Positions 15,510-24,387 are shown, counted from the first letter of the stretch. The stretch: 44,598 bases of DNA from Eubacterium sp. (GCA_031271685.1 JAISVH010000023.1:1-44598); one strand, 5' to 3'. The notes: a model not told the origin generated them from the sequence alone. Numbers and translations: made by a program.

Positions 15510-15600
15510 CGTCGCACCGCGCTTTGCGCGAAATTTAAATGTCTGCGGCGAGCGTAAACATGGAAGTTAATTTCATGTTTAAGCAATTTGCTTCAACTTG
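15510..15600. repeat. Hairpin repeat shared (inverted) with 39550-39600
   Basis: GCACCGCGCTTTGCGCG then GCGGCGAGCGTAAACATG and TTTCATGTTTAAGCAATTTG. The reverse complement of 39552-39599 matches the second and third blocks at about 40 of 48 positions. The GCGCTTTGCGCG motif also appears at 20200-20212. Confidence 0.5.
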
Positions 15601-15652
15601 ATTAATTTTGAAAGCACAAGAAATAATTCTGCAAAATGAATGGGGCTTTTGT

Positions 15653-16675
15653 ATGGCATTGAGCTATAAATCCCTATGGGATAAATATATGGCGTTTTCA
15701 TCGCCAAACGCTTCTATAAAAATTTCCGGATTAGACCTGATGGAGAAAGACGACTGCACTGTTAAAAGTCTTGAAATTTCTCTCACCACTACGAATAAAG
15801 CAGGAATGGCAGTGGTTGAACTTGAAACGGATGAAGCAAACACCAATCTCACCGAATTATTGACTGTCGGCGAGTTTATCGAGATAACTCTAGGATATGG
15901 AGATGCGCTAAAGCCGATGTTTATGGGCTATTTACACCAGATCAGAAGTTACTGCTCTACCGAAATCCGACAGTTTAGCCTTGTTGGTTTAGACTGTAAG
16001 GGGCTGATGGCTCAAGGGACTTTTTTGAGGATGGACGGGCAGAAAAAACTGCCTGCTTTGATACAGGACGTTATGGGAAAAAGCCGCTATACTAAATTTT
16101 ATAGCGGCAAGCAGGTCGGGGCGGTGCCAAAACCCTTCGATGAAGAAATTGCCCAAAACGCATGCTGTGATATGCAATTTTTGCAGGAATGGGCTCGTCG
16201 GTTCGGATATTATTTTTTTTTCCGGCATGACACTCTGATTTTTGACGCCTCAGTAAAAAAAGCCGATACGCTCGAGTTGGATTACAATAACGGGCTAATA
16301 TGGGCTGCCGGCATTTCAGACCTTAGCGGTCAGGTCAAACAGGTTCAAGTGCTTGGGATAGATCCGGACGGCAATAGGATCTTATCTAGCGCCGCGAGCA
16401 AGACGACTCCGCCCGTTTTACACGCAGTCGGAGAGATGGATGTGCGTGGAGAGTTATCATATGGTAAAAAAGAACAGCTAGACTATTTAGCAAATGCATT
16501 TAGAGACGATTTGGATAGCAATTTTTATACTTTCGAGGCGGAATGCATCGGGTTGCCTGAACTGCTTCCTCTTAACAACATCCGCGCCGCTAGCGAAACA
16601 TGGGAGATCAGGGAAGCTGTGCACACTTTCAATGAAAACGGATACCACACAAAAATAAGGGGCGGCGTATTATGA
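15653..16675 (+). CDS. CIS spike/hub protein, gp27-like half of a split VgrG
   Basis: 340 residues from the ATG at 15653 (MALSYKSLWDKYMAFSSP), which has GGGG 7 nt upstream. A TTG at 15608 in frame would add 15 residues but has no RBS. Features of the gp27/phage late control D fold: EFIEITLGYGDALKPMFMGY ('G..V.I..GY......F.G.I'), ALIQDVMGKSRY, then DMQFLQEWARRFGYYFFFRH and DTLIFDASVKK, the signature 'D..FL..LA...G...F' block. It forms the trimeric hub connecting spike and tube. The C-terminus has a barrel-like ELLPLNNIRAASETWEIREA and 'G.Y.T.I.G..' end. The next gene, the gp5-like half, overlaps by 4 nt (ATGA). Confidence 0.85.
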   Translation: MALSYKSLWDKYMAFSSPNASIKISGLDLMEKDDCTVKSLEISLTTTNKAGMAVVELETDEANTNLTELLTVGEFIEITLGYGDALKPMFMGYLHQIRSYCSTEIRQFSLVGLDCKGLMAQGTFLRMDGQKKLPALIQDVMGKSRYTKFYSGKQVGAVPKPFDEEIAQNACCDMQFLQEWARRFGYYFFFRHDTLIFDASVKKADTLELDYNNGLIWAAGISDLSGQVKQVQVLGIDPDGNRILSSAASKTTPPVLHAVGEMDVRGELSYGKKEQLDYLANAFRDDLDSNFYTFEAECIGLPELLPLNNIRAASETWEIREAVHTFNENGYHTKIRGGVL

Positions 16676-17466
16676 CCGAGCTTTGGGAAACGCAAAATTC
16701 CGGAACAAACATGTCCTTGCTTCCGAATACCATCGCCATTTGTACCGTAACGGAAAACTACAATGATAAAGATGCAAAGGAGAAAGGGTATATATCGGTT
16801 AAAATCCCCACTCTTGAGGACAAGCATGACATCATTCGTCAAGTCCGGGTCATGCAGCCCTATGCTACGGGAAAGAAGGGTTTTTATTTTTTGCCGGAGG
16901 TGGGAGACATTGTTGTCGCGCTGTTTTTAGATCAAGGCTTACGTAGGGGGCTCGTAATGGGTTCTTTATATTCCGTTCAGGAAAAAGGCCATCTTGCGGA
17001 AAAGAAAAATATTAGCAAGGAGATATCTACAAAGAGTGGCTTGACCGTATCCTTTAACGATACTGAAAAGAAAGAATCCCTCGCTTTGCTTACGCCGAAA
17101 AAACAGTTTCTGTCATTGGACGACGATAAAGAACAGATAGTCTTGCTTTCTAAAGATGAAGTTTTCATTCGACTGGACGGCAAAAAAGGAGAGACTGTGG
17201 TTCAGGCCAAAGATCATCTGACACTTCAGTGCGGCAGCGCCTCGCTTGAGTTAAAAAAGAACGGTGAAATCGTGCTGAAAGGAAAATCTGTAAAGATTGA
17301 CGGGCAGGATGCGGAGCTAACGGCAAAAAACGCCCTGACGCTGAACGGGCAAACTATAAAAATTAAAGGTAAGGCCACAACATCGATTGAAGGCGGAACA
17401 AAATTGGACCTCAAATCATCGGGGATAGTTGAAGCGAAAGGAGCAATGGTGAAACTGAATGGGTAA
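16672..17466 (+). CDS. CIS spike protein, gp5/GpV-like half of a split VgrG
   Basis: 264 residues. Residues ~20-105 are the OB-fold of baseplate protein V/gp5 (IAICTVTENYNDKDAKEKGY, VKIPTLEDKHD, then GFYFLPEVGDIVVALFLDQG and RRGLVMGSLYS). The rest is a strand-repeat that builds the triple beta-helix needle (LTLQCGSASLELKKNGEIVL, GKSVKIDGQDAELTAKNAL, LNGQTIKIKGKATTSIEGG). Trimers make the central spike onto which the PAAR-like protein docks. The start ATG overlaps the stop of the hub gene and the end overlaps gp25 by 8 nt, so all three are coupled. Confidence 0.88.
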   Translation: MTELWETQNSGTNMSLLPNTIAICTVTENYNDKDAKEKGYISVKIPTLEDKHDIIRQVRVMQPYATGKKGFYFLPEVGDIVVALFLDQGLRRGLVMGSLYSVQEKGHLAEKKNISKEISTKSGLTVSFNDTEKKESLALLTPKKQFLSLDDDKEQIVLLSKDEVFIRLDGKKGETVVQAKDHLTLQCGSASLELKKNGEIVLKGKSVKIDGQDAELTAKNALTLNGQTIKIKGKATTSIEGGTKLDLKSSGIVEAKGAMVKLNG

Positions 17467-17827
17467 CATTGCGTTTCCTTTTCGACTTACCGAAGACGGG
17501 GCGGTCGCAAGATCGGATTATAATCGGTCGGTCTGCGACTCGGTGCGTATTATACTTAGCACAAGGGTAGGCGAAAGGGTTATGGAAAAGGACTTCGGCG
17601 TTAATATCGCGCCATATCTGTTCGAGCCGGAAAACGGGACCACCATTGAGGGGATACGCACAGAAGCTATCAATGCCCTTTACAAGTTTGAGCCCAGAAT
17701 TTCAGATATTCAGGCGGAGATAGAAATGCATGGCGGAGCTATAGTTGTTAACGTCACATACCATGTGCGGCAAAATGGAATAGTAGGCTCGGTTGCCGTA
17801 AAATATCCCAAATTTGCAGGTCCTTAA
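17459..17827 (+). CDS. CIS baseplate wedge protein, gp25/GpW-like
   Basis: 122 residues of the gp25/lysozyme-like wedge family: IAFPFRLTEDGAVARSD, then VRIILSTRVGERVMEKDFGV ('I...L.T..GER.M...FG'), NALYKFEPRISDI and a final VNVTYHVRQNGIVGSVAVKY. The EPR-like motif is KFEPRI. It links sheath initiation to the baseplate. It overlaps the spike gene by 8 nt and its stop lies 16 nt before the next start. Confidence 0.92.
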   Translation: MGNIAFPFRLTEDGAVARSDYNRSVCDSVRIILSTRVGERVMEKDFGVNIAPYLFEPENGTTIEGIRTEAINALYKFEPRISDIQAEIEMHGGAIVVNVTYHVRQNGIVGSVAVKYPKFAGP

Positions 17828-17843
17828 AAAGGAGATTTATATT

Positions 17844-20153
17844 ATGTCTATTAAGCGCGTTTCGGACATTACAAAGAAAAACTCCTATATTCCCGAACTG
17901 AAACGCCGGCGAAACGAACTCGGCAACGCGCTGCTTAAATTAGGAGACGAGCTAATAGCTATCAGTGATGATAAAATTATGCTTCTTTTCGAAAAACACC
18001 ATATAGAGTTTTATAATGCGTTTCTACCAAATGACCGTGTGAAAACGGCTTCATGTCAAACCTATCTGCAATTTGACAATGAATCGGCCGCAACCATTAC
18101 CGCCGGAACACAGCTCACCGGATATTCTGACGATGCCGAGGCGGTATATACGCTAAATGAAGACTATACAGTCAGTTCAGCGCAGTTGGCTCTAGTCGCG
18201 ACAACCGAATCCTGGAGAGACGGTTATCGACTCCTTTATGACAAAGAACAAGGCGAGTTTTCTGAAATTGGCTTTGCTATGGCAGCCGACAGTCCGAATA
18301 ACTATGCGCGGCTTAAAATATCGGCGGACAATCTGTTCTTGGGTGACGGCGTTGTTTATCTTTCGGCGGAGAGCGTTCCGGTTCTTGTTGAAAACTACGC
18401 TCAATTAGAATGGAAGCTGCTGTTGGATGATATATTTTATCCGGTCGCGGTCTCGCTTGAAGACGGGCAGCTACGCCTTATCGCTCACGAGCAAGGTGAA
18501 ATAGGGAGGCAAAGCCTTATTATTTTCTCAGGGCGCTCAGTCGAGATAACATCCGGATACCTTTTTAGTCCATTGCTTTGCAGGAGGGGAGAAACGGTTG
18601 CGGATTATCTTATTGCAGGCGGAGAGGTGCAGGAGGGCGAGGTGGCACCCTTTGGGTCTCCGCTGCATCCGCGTGAGGAGTTTTTCGTAGCCTGCGGCAC
18701 AGCGTTCGGCATTCGAGGGGGCAAGGTTTCCATTAGGTTTTCCGTCAATTTTGATAAGCGTTATCAATCGTTTATCATGCCGGATGGCTGCGAGCTGCCG
18801 AAGCCGGCTGATTGCTATGCGGATCGAGTGTCTATTCAATATTTTAACGGTGACACTTTTGTGCCATTTCCGGAAAGCGGCCGCTATTCGGGGATATTTG
18901 CAGCACAGTCCGCTGATATTTCCATAGACTTGACGATTCCTCATAACATGTTTCCCGTTGAGGTTCACGGAATATTTTCCTATTGGATACGATTTTTTTT
19001 AACCGATGCCAAATGTTTTGATTATTGTCCGGTTATGTATCATTCCCCGTTGCTGAACGATTTGACGATCAAATATGACGGAAAAATAGAACCTGTTGAA
19101 ATCACCTGCGAGACGTTATATGAGACTAATGACTTGACTGGGAAAAAATCGGCCTTTTTGTTTGCGCCTCACTTTATGGGGCAGGACTATCTGTACTTGG
19201 GGCTTGAAGGGAAGGTCGCGGCGCATCTGAATATATTTATTCGCGTGTCCGGAGAAAATGGCTTGCCATGGGTCGCTTCTCAAGTCGAGGTTCTGACTGA
19301 CACAGGATATCAAGCTGTCGGCACAAACGATTTTACAAACGGTTGGAGCCGAACGGGAATTATGTCTGTTTCAATGCCGGTAGGCCTGAAAAAGCAGCGG
19401 TTTCTGATTGATAAAGACCTCTTTATCTTACGGTTGCCTGTGCATAATTCGGCCGGTTTGTCAACGGTGTCAGATTTGAGGATAAATGTTTGTGTTGCGC
19501 ACAGCTCGTCGCCTATTTCAAAAGGGAGCAGCCTTTCCGGCGATGGGGGCTTAGAAGGGCTTACTCTTTGTGACAGCTCCGGTTATTTGACCTCTTACGA
19601 TATCACTGACTTGGAAGACGCACATTTTTATTTGTCCACACAAGAGAGATACACTAGCGGGCCGGAGCTATTGAGGGCGATTAAAACACAATTTCCCGAT
19701 GTACAATGGTGCGGGATTGCTTTTAGTCATGAAACCTACTCTATTGACCTGTATCTTATGTTGAAAGAAGGTCAGGACACCCCGTTTTCCCTGTATTGTG
19801 AAAGTATTGGTCATTTTCTTTCGTCTGGCTGCGGCTTTATGGCTCCTGTAAAATGTCGGGAATATCTGCCGGTTATTGTCACGCTTCGAGCCGCTTGCAA
19901 CGGTATTTCCGAGGAGGATATACCTGGGATATGCGAATGCTTGAAGACCTATATCGAAGACCGCGGACTTTTTCCGCCCGGAAATTTGCCGTCGGGAGAA
20001 AACCTTTACCGTCGCCTTAAAGAATGCGGCGTATCTGTCGAAGACTGGGCGGTAACTTACCATTCATTTGACGGCGACACCTATGATACGAGCCGACATG
20101 CTTTTCCATACGGTTTCGCGCGCAGCGGCCATCATAAAATATGGTCGGTATGA
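17844..20153 (+). CDS. Large CIS baseplate protein (Afp11/baseplate J-type)
   Basis: 769 residues from the ATG at 17844, which is preceded by AAAAAGGAG; an earlier in-frame start at 17814 lies inside gp25 and is rejected. The N-terminal pattern (MLLFEKHHIEFYNAFLPNDR, QTYLQFDNESAATITAGTQL) matches the opening of Afp11-like baseplate proteins ('...FA......N..P.....FL...G.....A..A.V.F.L.....V..PAGT'). The middle is a long beta-rich region. The C-terminal part has the J-like ending (ILSSGCGFMAPVKCREYLPV... with LRAACNGISEEDIPGICECL). With gp25 and the next gene it forms the wedge ring around the hub. Confidence 0.8.
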   Translation: MSIKRVSDITKKNSYIPELKRRRNELGNALLKLGDELIAISDDKIMLLFEKHHIEFYNAFLPNDRVKTASCQTYLQFDNESAATITAGTQLTGYSDDAEAVYTLNEDYTVSSAQLALVATTESWRDGYRLLYDKEQGEFSEIGFAMAADSPNNYARLKISADNLFLGDGVVYLSAESVPVLVENYAQLEWKLLLDDIFYPVAVSLEDGQLRLIAHEQGEIGRQSLIIFSGRSVEITSGYLFSPLLCRRGETVADYLIAGGEVQEGEVAPFGSPLHPREEFFVACGTAFGIRGGKVSIRFSVNFDKRYQSFIMPDGCELPKPADCYADRVSIQYFNGDTFVPFPESGRYSGIFAAQSADISIDLTIPHNMFPVEVHGIFSYWIRFFLTDAKCFDYCPVMYHSPLLNDLTIKYDGKIEPVEITCETLYETNDLTGKKSAFLFAPHFMGQDYLYLGLEGKVAAHLNIFIRVSGENGLPWVASQVEVLTDTGYQAVGTNDFTNGWSRTGIMSVSMPVGLKKQRFLIDKDLFILRLPVHNSAGLSTVSDLRINVCVAHSSSPISKGSSLSGDGGLEGLTLCDSSGYLTSYDITDLEDAHFYLSTQERYTSGPELLRAIKTQFPDVQWCGIAFSHETYSIDLYLMLKEGQDTPFSLYCESIGHFLSSGCGFMAPVKCREYLPVIVTLRAACNGISEEDIPGICECLKTYIEDRGLFPPGNLPSGENLYRRLKECGVSVEDWAVTYHSFDGDTYDTSRHAFPYGFARSGHHKIWSV

Positions 20154-20257
20154 TGTAAATGAACCTAATAAAAACGCTCGCCACCGATGGCGCTGCACTG
20201 CGCTTTGCGCGATGTTATAGCAAATATTGTCGATGGTGAAAGGTGTGAATATTCTCT

Positions 20258-21691
20258 ATGATGGAACCCGTTGTTCTTGACCGAACGCACTATGTAGATC
20301 TGATTGAACAGATGCTTAAGAAGCGATCCAACTATACAGATCAGTGGGATAGCGCGTTGAAAAGCGATCCAGGCGTTACTCTGCTGCAATTGATGTCTTT
20401 GCTGACTGACCTTCAGGGCTATCATGCCGATTCGGTGACAGAGCGGCACCGTATGGCTTATATTCGGCTTTTGGGGCTCATGGCTAAACACCAGAAGTGC
20501 ACTATCATTAGGTTTCCCGGCATGGACGGACAAAGGTTTCTTAAAGAAAGTCCGATAGCTATTAACGGACATGTTTTTGAATACCAGGATTCTATTGGTG
20601 AAGACTGCCGTTTTGTGCAAAAAGAGACCGTTGTGGGCTGTTGGCAGATAAATGTAAAAGGGATAAACTCCAATCTATTTCTGAACTGTTATCACGCTGT
20701 CCATGGTAAAATCCATGTTTTTCGTCGCAGCGGCAAGGATGATTTATGGAGGAGGTACTCCGCCGCTGAAATTAAACGGAGGCCTCACGGCGTTTTTATA
20801 CATTTTGGCGAGCACCCGGGCGTTTATCGGGTGCTGTATAATATAAGAGCTCCTTTTTTTGCCGTTAGTGACGGAACTCCTTCTCAAAGTATCATTCTGC
20901 CGTCAGGAAATATATTGCCGCAGGCTTTCAAGATTTGGGTCGGTGATGGCGACTGTTTCCGCGATATCGGCCATCATTTTAAATCAGGAGCTATTGTTTT
21001 GGGAGACGGTTCAGATTTTCCGATCCCAGAAAAAGGAAAGCTTATACAGCCATATCATATGATTTTGTCAGACGGAGCGGTAGAGATTTCTAAAAAAAGC
21101 CATATTGACAAAAAAAACCTGCTCTCCATCCACTTTCCATCCCCCGTTATTGAGCGAACAGGCGCGCCGTCGGAGACCGCAGAACAGGCGTTGTTTCGGT
21201 TTAAAAACATTGATCGAATCAGAAAGTCGCGATTGGTTACCGCCCAGGACTATCGTGAGACGACACAGATATTGACAGGACTTTCACCTGAAAAGATTAG
21301 GGTGGAGCAGACGGGAGCGGTTGTTGAAATATTCTTATTTGAGCCATGTCCAATGGAATCGGACGCTCTTCTGCAAAAACTTAAGCCCTACCGGATGATA
21401 AACCAAAACATTAAAGTCCATATGCCCGTCCCTACCACCGTTAGGGTGAGCGGGGCGATAAAGCTGTTGAATGATAATCCGGCAAACCGTGAAAAGATAA
21501 AAGAGACACTGGAACAAACATTGCTTAAAATTATGGGGGAACTGTCCTACTCTGCGCTGAATAGAGCGCTGCTGTCTCTTCCCTTTGTGCAGAATTCTGA
21601 TGTTTCTGCCGAGTGGGACTCGCCGCAAATTGAAAACTCTAAATCCGTGTTATTTCCGGATCTTGATATGGGAGAGGTAATTTATGAATAA
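20258..21691 (+). CDS. CIS baseplate protein (Afp12/baseplate J-like)
   Basis: 477 residues. The C-terminal third has the baseplate-J signature: FKNIDRIRKSRLVTAQDYRE ('..R.VT..DYE'), followed by ILTGLSPEKIRVEQTGAVVE and IFLFEP, then LKPYRMINQNIKVHMPVPTT and VRVSGAIKLL. The N-terminus (RTHYVDLIEQMLKKRSNYTD, DPGVTLLQLMSLLTDLQGYH) matches the usual 'DPG..L..L.A...D.L.....' start of such wedge proteins. Two adjacent ATGs (20258, 20261) follow GAAAGGTG. A 104-nt gap with GCGCTTTGCGCG repeat sequence separates it from the previous gene, the only larger gap in the baseplate half. The stop overlaps the next gene by 8 nt. Confidence 0.8.
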   Translation: MMEPVVLDRTHYVDLIEQMLKKRSNYTDQWDSALKSDPGVTLLQLMSLLTDLQGYHADSVTERHRMAYIRLLGLMAKHQKCTIIRFPGMDGQRFLKESPIAINGHVFEYQDSIGEDCRFVQKETVVGCWQINVKGINSNLFLNCYHAVHGKIHVFRRSGKDDLWRRYSAAEIKRRPHGVFIHFGEHPGVYRVLYNIRAPFFAVSDGTPSQSIILPSGNILPQAFKIWVGDGDCFRDIGHHFKSGAIVLGDGSDFPIPEKGKLIQPYHMILSDGAVEISKKSHIDKKNLLSIHFPSPVIERTGAPSETAEQALFRFKNIDRIRKSRLVTAQDYRETTQILTGLSPEKIRVEQTGAVVEIFLFEPCPMESDALLQKLKPYRMINQNIKVHMPVPTTVRVSGAIKLLNDNPANREKIKETLEQTLLKIMGELSYSALNRALLSLPFVQNSDVSAEWDSPQIENSKSVLFPDLDMGEVIYE

Positions 21692-22568
21692 GCTCTTACA
21701 AAAACAATACAATGACCGATTATCTTTCTCAGTAGACGAGACGCATGTTTATTGGTCTCCTGTGTTTGACAGCGGCGCGGATGATACTAGTTGGGACAGG
21801 ATAATTTTAGATGTTCCGCAAAAGGCATCCTTTCAGATTAAAGTTTTCCTTTCTAATGAAGCTTTCGGTATTGAGAAAACCAAGCCGGCGATGGTCGGCA
21901 AATACGCTGACATGCTCTTATACGCCGGTCAAGTTAAAGGAAGATATCTGCAATTCTCACTGTCCGGTTCCTTATTGTTTTGCGGATACTCAGTTCGCTA
22001 TCCTAAAATCACTTTTACAGACTATCTGCCTGAAATTTATCGTGGAAATGAGTTATTGGAACGGTTTTTGGCTGTATTTCAAAACGAATATCTTGACCGA
22101 GAGCGCGAAATCAGCTTGTTTTACCGTCAGCTAGACCCGCTCACCTGCAAAGAGGAGTCAATTGCTAATATCGCGAAAATGTTGGGGGCGGAGGCTCTTT
22201 TATTTGCTCCTCACGATGTACGCAGAAAGCTGCTGCTTAACGCGACGTTGCTCAACCGCCTTAAAGGAACGAGAAACGCCGTAAAACTGTTGGTATACCT
22301 GACGATAGGTCAGCATCCGCTCGTGCTTGAAGAACCGGGACAAATCCGCTTCCGAATACTGCTGTCCAAAGCTATTGAGTCCCAACAGGAATCGTTGCTG
22401 AATATCCTTCTGCCTTTTTATATCCCGTATCCATTAACTTACACCATATGTTATCCCTTTCTAGATTCGACCTTAGACGGGAATTCATATCTTGGATATT
22501 GCCATTGTTCTTGTGAAAGAGAGATTATCGTTGGTCTGTGCAGGATTGGAGAACTGATATGTCTGTAG
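21684..22568 (+). CDS. CIS tail protein I-like baseplate protein
   Basis: 294 residues. DYLPEIYRGNELLERFLAVF then QNEYLDREREISLFYRQLDP, SIANIAKMLGAEALLFAPHD and VRRKLLLNATLLNRLKGTRN form the tail protein I pattern ('YLP..Y.....L.RFL..FE......E..I......DP......L..LA.WLG......W....RR.L......L...RGT..GL'). The N-terminal ~105 residues are a beta-sandwich-like domain (VYWSPVFDSGADDTSWDRII, and GRYLQFSLSGS). In phages this protein attaches fibres to the baseplate periphery. The C-terminus is Cys-rich (YCHCSCER). It overlaps the wedge gene by 8 nt and the ATPase by 10 nt. Confidence 0.82.
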   Translation: MNKLLQKQYNDRLSFSVDETHVYWSPVFDSGADDTSWDRIILDVPQKASFQIKVFLSNEAFGIEKTKPAMVGKYADMLLYAGQVKGRYLQFSLSGSLLFCGYSVRYPKITFTDYLPEIYRGNELLERFLAVFQNEYLDREREISLFYRQLDPLTCKEESIANIAKMLGAEALLFAPHDVRRKLLLNATLLNRLKGTRNAVKLLVYLTIGQHPLVLEEPGQIRFRILLSKAIESQQESLLNILLPFYIPYPLTYTICYPFLDSTLDGNSYLGYCHCSCEREIIVGLCRIGELICL

Positions 22569-24115
22569 AAGCCTATGAAAATGACCTGCAGCTTCTTTGT
22601 GATTATCAAGCTCTGTTTATAAGCCTGATGGGTGCTGACACCTCTGAATTTTCACAGGCAAAAGACAGATGGGATAGAATCCAGATAAAGATCAACCTCT
22701 CCGCTATTTCTTTTGCCACCGAACGAGTTAGAGAGCGCTTTTCTCTATGCGACTCAGAGTATCTATGTCTGATCCTGGCAATTGTCTATGAAATGGGAAA
22801 TCTTTCCCGTGAGGAGGTCACTTTTTATCATGGAGCCGTCATGAGCGGAATTATTTTTGGGCAGGCGGCTGATATTTCTTCGTTATTTATCCGGAATTCT
22901 TCTTTTTCTCTGCTTTGGAGACAGGCGAGAGAGGGCTCCAGAATGACCGACCCCTTATTGCTTCGACCAAATGTGTTAATGTACTTTATAACTGGAATCC
23001 TATATACATCTCCGGATCGCTGTGTATATTTGCCAAAAACCTCGGAATTTTGCAACCCGGATGCGGCGGCGGAAATGCATACCCTTCTGGAGCAAAGTGC
23101 GCTTGTGCTTCATGGCTCGTCGGAAGATGGCAAAGCTAGGCTTGTGTTGTTCAGCAATCGGTATCAACGAACGGCCTATTGTATTTCGTCACGGGAAGCG
23201 GATTATGAAGACTGTGTGATTCTTGCCGCATTAGCGGATTATATCCTATATTTCGACTCACCTTCGGAGGACGCCATGCGAAGCATCTTATATTGGCGCG
23301 CTCCCCTTGGGCTTACAGTCATAGTCAGGTGCGAAGGCAACCAATATCGACTTCCTCAAATCGAGATGGGACGGACGCGCAGAATTTCTCTTTCTGATAT
23401 GCACGGCAGTGAGTTGAGGGAACAGCTTAGGACTTTATGCAATTACGCCGCGCAAGGTCGTGAGGCTTTTGAGCATTATGGGCTTAGCGACGGCATGTAT
23501 TACGGCACAGGCGTTTGCGCAATTTTTTACGGCAAATCCGGCACGGGAAAAACTATGGCGGCTCACGCCGTTGCGAATGAGCTGAAAAAGCCGATGATAA
23601 GTGTCAGCTTAGCTGAAATTTTTGACAAATATATTGGAGAAACTGAAAAAAAGCTTGAGCGCTTGTTTCTGCAAGCAGAGACCCAAGATGCGGTCTTATT
23701 TTTTGATGAGGCGGAAACGCTTTTCTCAAAGCGCGCTTCAGTTTCAAGCTCTCTTGATAAATACTCAAACCTTTCAACTTCTTATCTTTTGAAACGAGTG
23801 GAAGGGTATGGGGGAATTGTATTGCTGTCAACAAATCTAGTGCAGAATATTGATGAGGCGTTTTTGCGCAGAATGCAGTTTGTCATTCGGTTTCCAATGC
23901 CAAGCCGTAACGAGCGCAGTCGATATTGGGAAACTTTCTTTACTGAATCTCTTATCGCCGAACTGGGAGAGCTGATCAATAAGGAGCTTTCCTATGCCGC
24001 AATTAAAGAAATTGTCAAAATGTCGGCTGTTTTAGCTCGGTGCGAGAACAATGAGCGGATTCCGCCTGAAACGATTCAACGTGCATATGAAATGGAAATG
24101 AGCAAAATCGTTTGA
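22559..24115 (+). CDS. CIS AAA+ ATPase (Afp15/Pvc15-like)
   Basis: 518 residues. The C-terminal AAA+ domain has Walker A GKSGTGKT at 325-332, Walker B VLFFDEAETLF with D383-E384, sensor-type GGIVLLSTNLVQNIDEAFLR and arginine-finger RRMQF. The N-terminal ~300 residues are the helical and beta extension typical of CIS-specific ATPases (LCDSEYLCLILAIVYEMGN...). The ATPase is needed for assembly or maturation of Afp/PVC-type particles and is a hallmark of eCIS over R-type pyocins. The ATG at 22559 has GGAG upstream; an in-frame GTG at 22538 is less likely. Last gene of the block; no strong terminator follows directly. Confidence 0.9.
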   Translation: MSVEAYENDLQLLCDYQALFISLMGADTSEFSQAKDRWDRIQIKINLSAISFATERVRERFSLCDSEYLCLILAIVYEMGNLSREEVTFYHGAVMSGIIFGQAADISSLFIRNSSFSLLWRQAREGSRMTDPLLLRPNVLMYFITGILYTSPDRCVYLPKTSEFCNPDAAAEMHTLLEQSALVLHGSSEDGKARLVLFSNRYQRTAYCISSREADYEDCVILAALADYILYFDSPSEDAMRSILYWRAPLGLTVIVRCEGNQYRLPQIEMGRTRRISLSDMHGSELREQLRTLCNYAAQGREAFEHYGLSDGMYYGTGVCAIFYGKSGTGKTMAAHAVANELKKPMISVSLAEIFDKYIGETEKKLERLFLQAETQDAVLFFDEAETLFSKRASVSSSLDKYSNLSTSYLLKRVEGYGGIVLLSTNLVQNIDEAFLRRMQFVIRFPMPSRNERSRYWETFFTESLIAELGELINKELSYAAIKEIVKMSAVLARCENNERIPPETIQRAYEMEMSKIV

Positions 24116-24173
24116 TTGTTTTCAATTTGATTTAAAAAAGAAAAGCATTTAACATTTCACTAGCGGCCAGACT

Positions 24174-24221
24174 TATAGTAAATTAACTTGAAGATATACA
24201 AAAATAATTTTCGCAAAACCG
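24174..24221 (+). repeat. 48-nt AT-rich direct repeat, right side of the CIS block
   Basis: TATAGTAAATTAACTTGAAG then ATATACAAAAATAATTTTCG and CAAAACCG. Same length and orientation as 8428-8475. It is followed by a hairpin GCAGTTAATCTGC region that matches the internal copy (14528-14600). Confidence 0.7.
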
Positions 24222-24324
24222 AATGATATTTTGCAGTTAATCTGCGCAAGCGGATTAACTGCAGCTTTCTTGCTATTATTTTTGATATTTTCTAAGCTAA
24301 TTAACTATATAGAGCAATATAATA

Positions 24325-24349
24325 GGGCCGCGCCATTAAGGCGCGGCCC
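24325..24349. terminator. Strong GC hairpin between the CIS block and putP
   Basis: GGGCCGCGCC and GGCGCGGCCC form a perfect 10-bp stem with a 5-nt loop. Downstream on the minus strand comes TATTATATTG, so it most likely ends putP. On the plus strand only TATT follows, so read-out of the CIS block would be stopped less well. Confidence 0.55.
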
Positions 24350-24351
24350 TA

Positions 24352-24387
24352 TTCAAACATCTGTGGCGGAGCCAAAGATGTTTGAAA
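24352..24387. repeat. Solo palindrome derived from the element's tail
   Basis: TTCAAACATCTGTGGCGGAG then CCAAAGATGTTTGAA: the element's tail plus its reverse complement, so a symmetric copy. It lies 8 nt beyond the putP stop. Confidence 0.6.

Noticed and set aside
8585-24115. Prophage or R-type tailocin
   Set aside because: No capsid, portal, terminase, integrase, holin or lysin genes; the AAA+ ATPase, DUF4255 and CIS tube proteins point to an eCIS-type system.
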